Source of the DNA: Chloropicon primus
Taxonomy: Eukaryota > Chlorophyta > Chloropicophyceae > Chloropicales > Chloropicaceae
DNA length: 64,000 bases
Assembly (NCBI GenBank): GCA_023205875.1
Contig: CP060757.1
Span: forward strand, 186,001-250,000
Direction of reading: 5' to 3'
Both the position numbers and the translations under genes were made by a program. The notes under the pieces are model-generated. The model saw only the letters and a list, made by a program, of their open reading frames with translations, had not been told where the DNA came from and ran no database searches. Numbering within the stretch: the stretch's first letter is position 1; each line of letters starts with the position of its first letter. Of the stretch, positions 57,574 through 64,000 are shown in pieces.

Positions 57574-59532
57574 ATGGTGACGACGCGCGAGAGGGAAGAG
57601 CAAGTTGGGATACGATTGTTCCGCAGCGAGGGTCCTGGGGACGGCGGAGAGGTGGGCGGCATCTTCAAGCACAGGTATACGGACTTCGTCGTCAGGGAGG
57701 TGGACCTGAAGGGAACCGTCGCGGAACTCAACAAGCTCGTTGCGAGTGAGAGGCCACAGAAGCAGCAGCAGGATGAACAGGAAGGAGACAAGGTCGAGGT
57801 GAAGAAGAGTTGGGAGGAGGATGTCGATGCGTGGAAGGAGTTGGATGGATTGGTCGGGATGGTGGAAGGAAAGAGGGTGAAGGAATACGTGCAGAGTTGT
57901 GCGAAGAAGGAGGAGGGAGGGGCTACGTTGGTTCTGGAGCCTCAGGCGGAGAAGGACAAGAGGGCGAGTGTTCACCGGTTCTTCAAGTCCAAGCAGCACT
58001 TGAGTCCCCAGATGTCGACGGATACTTTGGTGGAGGGGGACAAGAAGTCCGTGCGCGTGTTCAGCCTCTCTGGCTCGAACAAAGACCACAGGAAGAGGAA
58101 GAGGGGAGGTGGGGTGGACAAGCGGAGCTTGAGGGAGCTGGGTCAGGGGAAAGTGCCCAAGTTCTGCAGGTTCCTGCTCTACAAGGAGAATACCGATACG
58201 CAGTACGCCATCCACATGCTCGCCAAGCACTTGCGCATCAATCCCAAGCGCTTGAGCTACGCTGGGACGAAGGACAAGAGGGGGGTGACCGTGCAGTGGT
58301 GCATGGGTTTTAAGATCTCGGCGAGGGACCTCGAGTACTACAACCGGAGGAAGGGCAGGGGGGACCACAACGTGTACGTCGGCAACATCGAGGAGCTCGA
58401 TGACGGCAAATCCTTGGGCCTGGGTGACCTGAAAGGGAACCACTTCGTCGTGATATTGAGAGGTGTGGAGGAGAAAGCAAAAGCGATCGCGGAGGCTTCC
58501 GTGGAGTCGCTGAGGGAAAAGGGTTTCATCAACTACTATGGATTACAAAGGTTTGGCACGGGAGGCGCACCGACCCATGCCGTTGGGATTGAGCTGATGA
58601 AAGGGAACTGGAAGCAGGCGTGCAAGCTCATTCTCTTGGGGAGGGACAGCGAGCTTCAGCGGATCAAAGATGCGAGACAGGACGTGATCGACGTAATTCA
58701 GCAGGAGATGAATACGGAAAGTGAGCCGGTTCGGAGGAAGCTGCAAGACGCTTTGAGGACGTTGCCGAAGAACGCGTTCGCTGAGAAATGCATCGTTTCC
58801 GGCCTGCTGAGCCGTGACAGGAGAAACCTTGTGGCGGCGTTGTCCACCATTCCCAGAACCTTGAAGCTGATGTACATCCACGCCTACCAGTCCTACCTGT
58901 GGAACAGTGCAGCATCCAAGAGGCTGGAAGACTTCTCCGGGGATCACGCAGTAGAAGGCGACCTGGTCTTCGAGGACTTGAGGCAGCATGCGCAGGGCAT
59001 GACGTACGCGAAAGCTGAATCTGGAGAGGCCGTCGGCGGCAACAACCAGTCCAAGGACTCGAATGGCGCTGATGCCGAAGCCGCGCTCCCAGCTGCCCGC
59101 CACGTTACGAAGGAGGAAGAGGACAACAAGGTAATCGGCATCGATAAGGTGATACTGCCATTACCAGGTTCGCAGACGAAATACCCCACAAATGCTATCT
59201 CCAAGGTCTACGAGGACTTGCTCGCCGAGGATGGCATCAACCTGAAGAAGAGGGCACACAAAGTGTACGAATTCTCCTCGGAGAGTATTGCCGGTGCTTA
59301 CAGAAGTTTGATTAACGTACCAACTGACGTGAGCGTGGACTTTTTGAAGTATGACGATCCAGACGAGCAGCTCGTACAAACGGATCTGCAAAAGATAAAA
59401 AAGGTAGAAATACCAAGGAAGCAAGAGGGGGCACGCAATGCTTTGAAGCTCGAGTTCACGCTGGGTTCGTCATGCTACGCGTCCATGGTTGTGAGGGAAA
59501 TCTGCAAGGGGAGCGTCGAGGGGATGAGCTAA
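57574..59532 (+). CDS. PUS7: PUS7/TruD-type tRNA and mRNA pseudouridine synthase
   Basis: A single exon encodes 652 aa. The N-terminus has GIFKHRYTDFVVREVDLKG, the usual PUS7 opening. The catalytic aspartate is near residue 234 in LSYAGTKDKRGVTVQ, preceded by the AIHMLAKHLRINPKRL helix. GLQRFGTGGAPTHAVGIELM and LMYIHAYQSYLWN are further landmarks. The TRUD insertion follows, then a C-terminal part with GSQTKYPTN and RKQEGARNALKLEFTLG. Eukaryotic PUS7 is 620-680 aa, so this is full length. Known role: isomerises uridine at U13 or U35 of tRNAs and at UNUAR sites in mRNA. Residues about 50-190 are charged and lower in complexity, as in other PUS7 proteins. Confidence 0.93.
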   Translation: MVTTREREEQVGIRLFRSEGPGDGGEVGGIFKHRYTDFVVREVDLKGTVAELNKLVASERPQKQQQDEQEGDKVEVKKSWEEDVDAWKELDGLVGMVEGKRVKEYVQSCAKKEEGGATLVLEPQAEKDKRASVHRFFKSKQHLSPQMSTDTLVEGDKKSVRVFSLSGSNKDHRKRKRGGGVDKRSLRELGQGKVPKFCRFLLYKENTDTQYAIHMLAKHLRINPKRLSYAGTKDKRGVTVQWCMGFKISARDLEYYNRRKGRGDHNVYVGNIEELDDGKSLGLGDLKGNHFVVILRGVEEKAKAIAEASVESLREKGFINYYGLQRFGTGGAPTHAVGIELMKGNWKQACKLILLGRDSELQRIKDARQDVIDVIQQEMNTESEPVRRKLQDALRTLPKNAFAEKCIVSGLLSRDRRNLVAALSTIPRTLKLMYIHAYQSYLWNSAASKRLEDFSGDHAVEGDLVFEDLRQHAQGMTYAKAESGEAVGGNNQSKDSNGADAEAALPAARHVTKEEEDNKVIGIDKVILPLPGSQTKYPTNAISKVYEDLLAEDGINLKKRAHKVYEFSSESIAGAYRSLINVPTDVSVDFLKYDDPDEQLVQTDLQKIKKVEIPRKQEGARNALKLEFTLGSSCYASMVVREICKGSVEGMS

Positions 59533-59652
59533 ACGAAGTTAAACTGGAAAATAAAATAAATCCTTTTGGATGAATCATTTTTCGAGGCACGTCTCCCAAT
59601 AATGGAGGGCGATTTTAGTCCTTTTTGGACTGCACAAGAGCAGCGAGCCCTT

Positions 59653-61105
59653 TTACGTCTTCAGCTTGGCTTTCTTTTCCCTGTCGCTGATCCTCAGAGG
59701 CTTGTCAGAAGTTTGCTTGAACCTCCCCCTTAATTCTCCACTGATGACGTTCTTCTTCTTCACGAGCTGCACAACGTCCTCATCCGCCAGCTCGTGGGCG
59801 ACGCCGCACCTTTGCGGATTGTGCTTTGAACTTTTACCCCAAACTAAAGCATACTTGAGCTCCTTTCGCAGGTCCCTGTGCACGTTGTCGCAGAACCTCC
59901 CGATGTCGACTCCCCCTCTATCTGGAGTCAGCACGACAGGCTCATCGAAATCCGGCTTGTTTCCCACCTTTTTTGTGTACACCCTCACCAGCTCCATCTC
60001 GTCCCAGAGCCTCACCAGCAGGCCGTCAAGATTCAGTTTCTGGTAGCAGCTGATGGGTATCGACATCTCCTTCCTAGCGATATGGTCAACCTCTTCTATG
60101 GAACACACGTCCACCTTGTTATACACGTACAAGCACTTGACGTACCTCCTGTTCCCTTCGATCACGTCGATCAAGTCGTCGACCGAGATGTCCTCCCTGA
60201 TCAGCAACTCGCAGTGGTGGATCTTGTACTCGTGCAGAATACGGTGCACCATCTTCTCATCCATGGTGGTCAGGTGAACCATGGTTGTGTAAGACACGCC
60301 GCCTGTCTTCTTGAGCTTGAAGTACACGTTCGGAGGCTTCTTGTTGAGCCTCAGGCCGCACGACTCCAGCTCTGAGGATTGGGGCAAAACAGTGAAAAAC
60401 ATCGCAAAAGTAGGTCAGCCAAAAGCCCTTCGAGCAACAACTTTTTTTTGCTTTGGGTGGTTTGGAACAGAACAAGACCCCCACCGATAACACTTACCTC
60501 TTGTCAAGATATCTTTGTGACCGTGAGACTTTGACGCATCCAGGACCATGAGAAGAAGATCGGCGCTCTTGCACACGGCGATGACCTGCCTTCCCCTTCC
60601 CTTTCCCTGTGCTGCACCTTCGATAATTCCTGGCAGATCCAACAGCTGGATCTTTGCGTCGTTGTAGTGGATGACGCCCGGGATGCACGTCAGCGTCGTG
60701 AACTCGTACGCCGCGGCCTCGGAATCCGTTCCGGTGAGCTGCGACAGCAGCGTGGACTTCCCGACGGAAGGGAATCCTATCAGAGCCACGCGACCTACGA
60801 AAGGAACGGACGGGGGGAGAGAAAGAGATGTGTGAGTGTGTGTGTGTGTGAGAGTGACGCGCGTGTCAGCACCGGCGTGGGCACAAAGGCTGGAAGCCGA
60901 TTTCGAGATCCTCACCGTCTCCGTAGCGCCCAACGTCAAAGCCGTCTCCCGGTCCTGCTTTCCCTCCGCTCGACTCCGTCTGCAGCTGCGTTCTGAGTTT
61001 CGCGAGTTTCGCTTTGAGTTGTCCGAGATGGTATTCCGTCGCCTTGTTCTTCTGCGTACGGGCCATCTCGGCCTCAACCTCCTTGATCTTCTCCTGTATA
61101 CCCAT
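59653..61105 (-). CDS. DRG1: DRG1-type developmentally regulated GTP-binding protein
   Basis: Exons 61105-60916, 60794-60498 and 60371-59653 give 401 aa. Both junctions are phase 1 and rebuild [20 protein letters not shown] and [19 protein letters not shown]. Order: N-terminal helical hairpin ([18 protein letters not shown]); GTPase domain with P-loop [18 protein letters not shown] and NKVD; the S5D2L insert ([19 protein letters not shown]); and a C-terminal TGS domain ([32 protein letters not shown]). The tail after the TGS is about 30 residues longer than in animals and basic. Known role: with DFRP1 it associates with ribosomes to relieve stalls. The 5' leader holds an eight-fold CTTGGT repeat. 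Confidence 0.94.
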
Positions 61106-61795
61106 CTTGCCCTCCTCCTCCTCGCTCCTGTGGCCGCGACTCTTGACTCTCTCGCCTCCTTCGCCAACCAAGGCGGCTTGGCTTGATTGATCTCTCTCTC
61201 TCTCTCTCTCATTCATCAGAGGATGGTGGAGGTGAAGCAGGGGGATGAAGCAGGGGGAGGAGAGGATCGGGATCGGGATTGATCCGTCCATTGCATGTGT
61301 ATGTGTCTCTTGGTCTTGGTCTTGGTCTTGGTCTTGGTCTTGGTCTTGGTCTTGCTCACTCTCTTTCCAAAGAGCCATCACTTGATGAGAATGAGGAGGA
61401 AGTACAGAGGAGATGAAGCAGGGGGAGGAGAGGAGGGGATCGGGGTCGGGATCGGGAGAGACTTTGATGGAAGTGCACACACGTGGCCTCAATCGAGAGC
61501 TGTCCCCCTTACTCTTCCCTGGATTGGGTGATGCACTCAAGAGAGGAGGGAGGACGACGTCGAACGCTTGGGTGGATCGAAGGCGCAAGCAAGGGAGAGG
61601 AACGAGGACGGTCCTTTCTTTTCTTCATAAAATGATATTAATACACGTTGCGACCACGGATCCCGCAGGCTTAAGGCTTGTTTTTTATGCATTCTTTATT
61701 CGTTTGCTTCGAGCCCGTCCGCGAACTGAGGAACGGTGCCCTTCTTCCTTCGTTTGAGCCCAAAAAGTTTTCTTCCTTCTCCTGACCACGAGGTC
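61106..61795. repeat. Spacer upstream of DRG1 with (CTTGGT)n
   Basis: A perfect hexanucleotide array, CTTGGT repeated about eight times, lies at 61308-61354, roughly 200 bp before the DRG1 ATG. AGCAGGGGGA-type direct repeats and GATCGGGATC lie on each side (61235-61280, 61415-61460). At 61559-61582 GTCGAACGCTTGGGTGGATC is only vaguely like the bipartite element (13-base spacing). The 61620-61795 part is the 3' flank of the BED gene. No gene is seen. Confidence 0.6.
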
Positions 61796-62461
61796 TCAGG
61801 AGGTATGGTTTTCAAAGGTCTCGGTCGAGAGTTTTAATAGTTTGAATTTCTGACCAATCTCTCCCTCGGTTGGATATTCGTAGTCCGGGCAGAGCTGGTG
61901 GATGAACTTCTTTAGCTTGTCGTTCTCCACGGCGTCCGGGCCCAACTTGAGCGCCGCTATCGCTCTCGCAAAGAGCGAATGCAACTCACTATGATCCAGG
62001 ATCTTCTTGCCTTCCTGGCAGATGCCCTTCGCCTCGTTCTCGAAGCGATTCTTTTTGCTCGAGACCTCAGCCTTGTCCCCATCATCCCCACGCTTGGTCT
62101 TGGCCTTCTTGTTCTTCCTCTCTTCGATCTCGTGGCTCCTCTTCCCCGCAATGTCCTTCGCTTCTTGAGGCGCGAGGCTGCAACTTAGCAGGTGATTCCT
62201 CATGCGGGTCACGTTGTGGCGGTACTGAGCGTTCTTGCAGTACTTGCACTTGAACTTCCTCTTCGGATTCTTCTCGTCCGAGGGCGAGTCATCCACGGGC
62301 TCCCAATGGTCGTACACCCAAGACGCGGAGTCCTTCCTCTCGCCGTACTTTACCGACTTCATGGGCTCCTTGACCTTGATGCACTCGGGGGTGTCGGGCA
62401 CCATGCCGACCTGATCCACTGGGTGAGGCTGTCCGGCCTCGTTCAGTCCCTCGGCCGCCAT
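61796..62461 (-). CDS. BED zinc-finger protein, possibly hAT-transposase-derived
   Basis: A single exon encodes 221 aa. Residues about 45-95 form a BED-type finger: SWVYDHWEPV, FKCKYCKNAQ, then RMRNHLLSC. A lysine-rich stretch follows (IEERKNKKAKTKRG), probably a nuclear signal. The last 60 residues, HSLFARAIAALKLGPDAVEN and KKFIHQLCPDYEYPTEGEIG, resemble the segment that follows the BED finger in hAT transposases. The catalytic RNase-H-like core is absent. No terminal inverted repeats or target duplications were seen around it. It may be a domesticated host DNA-binding protein (inference). Confidence 0.75.
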   Translation of the reverse strand: MAAEGLNEAGQPHPVDQVGMVPDTPECIKVKEPMKSVKYGERKDSASWVYDHWEPVDDSPSDEKNPKRKFKCKYCKNAQYRHNVTRMRNHLLSCSLAPQEAKDIAGKRSHEIEERKNKKAKTKRGDDGDKAEVSSKKNRFENEAKGICQEGKKILDHSELHSLFARAIAALKLGPDAVENDKLKKFIHQLCPDYEYPTEGEIGQKFKLLKLSTETFENHTS

Positions 62462-64000
62462 GATGATTGAGCGCTGCCCTGCAAGGTTTCCTCTACAAGG
62501 TTTGCGGTACGCGTCGTGGTCGTCGTCGCCGTCCTCGCGCGCGACAACCCCAAAGTGAACAACACAAGAAAAACACTAGCAAGACAAACAAGACGCTTTC
62601 GGTCAGCCAACCCAATTCACAAAGGCCTCGACGACTTCGTGCTGCTGTTGGTGCTGTTGTTGTTGGTGGTGGTGGTGGTGATGATGACGATGATGGCCAT
62701 GACCCACGCCGCAAAGGGGAAAGGAAAACTTGACACCCGCAAAGCAAGGGAGGAGGGTCCTGCTCCGAATGGAGAGACGGCCGCGGCGGCTCGTCCTCCG
62801 TCGGGTGCTCCCCGGGCCGCGCAATCCCCCCGATGGGAGGACCCTCGACCCCAGCGGCGCGATCCGATTGCCAATGATGGGCATCACCGGAGGGTTTGCA
62901 CTCCGTGAGAGTTGCACTCGCGGGGGATGGGCCAGTCGATCCCTTTGGAGAGGCCTGAGGAGGAACGCGAGGCCTTCCCTCGAGGCATCGTTCCCGTCCC
63001 ACGACTCCACTGGTCCCTCCCCCCCTTCCCCTCCCTCCCCTTCCCAAACCCCTCCTCCCTCACTCCCAGCCACACCTCTCTCTCTCTCCCTCTCTCTCTC
63101 TCGTTGTTCGGTCGCTCGTGGCCTCGTCGGTCGCCCCTCAAGGCGCATCGTGTTCCTCGTCCCGTGTCTCTTCTCACGTTCCTCGTCCACCTCGTAACAC
63201 ACCTCGTCTCCGACCCCTTTTCCTACCTTCGTGTCCCGTCGTGGCCGCGGTTTGCCCTCTTACCTCTCAGTGTTCCCAAGCGCCAAGGCGATTGCGATCG
63301 CTCCCCTCACTGATCGCTGTCCTCAGCCAGCCACCTCGCGCAGGGGGTGGGAAATCTTGTAGACCACGGGGAGGAAATATTAACCCTAAAGGGGTGGAAC
63401 ATTTTACGAGTGACGTCACATTGGAGGACAACGAAATGACTTTTCCAAAGGTTATGGAAAGGAATTAACATGAAGAATACACATTGAGGGTGGTGTCGTA
63501 TGGGGGAAAGGGAAGATTTCTGCGTTCGGTCGTACGACGAATTTTGGTTCTTTGGCCTTGGCATGTGAGGTCCGTGGTGGTCACGAGGGGGTAGTAAGGG
63601 TTTACTACAAGGGAGGCAGGCCTGCGGCGGCTGGAGGGAAGGGAGCCCAAGAGCAAGAGGAGCACTGGCCCAGCGTCATCACAAACGGGGGGGAAGGAGG
63701 AGAGAGAGAGGGAGGGAGGGAAGGGAGAGTGTTTGCTTGCTTGCTTCTTGGCTTGTTCTTAACTTATCTGATCGGATTGCCTTTTCCAAGGGAGGGAGGG
63801 GGAAGAACTTTGTTTTCCTTAATTGCTTTCGAAGTGGAGTGAGATTGCCGTGACAGCATGGACGACGAGGTGGAGGTGTGGACACAATCGCAATTGCACA
63901 ATTACAATCGCAATTGTTGCAAAACTCAAGTTCAAAATCAGGGTTATACCTCGAGGTGTGACTGTGTCTCGTTCTCTCCTCCTCCTCTTCGATGCATGCT
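62462..64000. other. 1.5 kb with no supportable gene
   Basis: The first 200 bp are the upstream region of the BED gene. A GTGCTGTTG/GTGGTGGTGATGATG microsatellite lies at 62640-62690 and CT-rich tracts at 63005-63105. Several frames of 85-200 codons exist on both strands, but they are arginine-, proline- and serine-rich, overlap one another and match nothing I know. An ATG at 63858 opens a frame that reaches the right edge (about 47 codons) and could be the first exon of a gene beyond the window. AT-rich CAATTG repeats lie at 63890-63920. Confidence 0.4.

Noticed and set aside
57355-58443. 362-codon minus-strand frame opposite the PUS7 N-terminus
   Set aside because: Antisense to a conserved pseudouridine synthase; no family features of its own.
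61559-61585. Possible bipartite element upstream of DRG1
   Set aside because: The halves are 13 bases apart, the left half is poor and it points away from DRG1.
62516-63202. Several 85-200-codon frames in the right-hand spacer
   Set aside because: They overlap on both strands, are R/P/S-rich or poly-V and contain microsatellites; none resembles a protein family or carries the promoter element.
63858-64000. Open frame from an ATG reaching the right edge
   Set aside because: Only 47 codons are visible and they cover AT-rich CAATTG repeats; too little to call a gene.
1-64000. tRNA, rRNA, snRNA genes, LTR or capsid-bearing elements and intact DNA transposons
   Set aside because: I looked for tRNA B-box-like GGTTCGANNCC sites, U6-like sequence, long terminal repeats and transposase cores and saw none; a dedicated search (tRNAscan, Infernal, RepeatMasker) would be decisive.

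Overview
The window is nuclear DNA of a gene-dense eukaryotic microbe, most likely a photosynthetic one and probably a green alga. About 30 protein genes fill 64 kb. Roughly half have no intron; the rest have one to five short GT-AG introns, mostly 60-240 nt. The best lineage clue is a chloroplast-type NADP-malate dehydrogenase (51858-53541). It has both plant redox cysteine pairs and a plain transit-peptide-like N-terminus with no preceding signal peptide, which favours a primary plastid. A plant NEP1-interacting-protein-like RING ligase, a proline-rich extensin-like linker and a GT29 sialyltransferase fit a green alga. The species is not identifiable from the sequence alone.

Layout. 1-8.3 kb: a minus-strand gene cut by the left edge, ceramide synthase, WDR70, a CAX Ca2+/H+ exchanger and a NEK kinase. 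9.1-18.2 kb: KNL1 kinetochore scaffold, MO25, a DUF1640/MCUR1-like mitochondrial protein, Mago nashi, TMEM230 and a p24 cargo receptor. 18.8-28 kb: a 1602-aa vWA surface protein, PIG-C, the splicing factor SNU23/ZMAT2 and a sialyltransferase. 28.2-42 kb: BRCA2 with an N-terminal Tudor-like domain and six near-identical BRC repeats, a 2646-aa FG-GAP/TIG/Cys-rich/multi-membrane protein, and an organellar S1-domain protein. 42-50 kb: DDB1, a 53-aa membrane protein, the RING ligase and CHIP/STUB1. 50-62.5 kb: a DMT transporter, NADP-MDH, a 2OG oxygenase, an unknown protein, ribosomal protein eS21, PUS7, DRG1 and a BED-finger protein. The last 1.5 kb holds no gene I can support.

Genes are mostly unrelated housekeeping genes, often in head-to-head pairs sharing one 350-800 bp spacer. 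The most striking feature is regulatory. A directional bipartite element, CTTTCGA-N12-TCGAAGG, often preceded by a TCGCGA box, lies 40-330 bp upstream of about a dozen genes. It points along transcription in every case but one, and six divergent spacers carry a copy for each direction. At several genes the element occurs twice, 177-191 bp apart (about one nucleosome repeat), in places inside a clear tandem duplication. I regard this as a likely lineage-specific promoter element.

Exon joins were worked out by eye from GT-AG signals, reading phase and family conservation. No database search was run.
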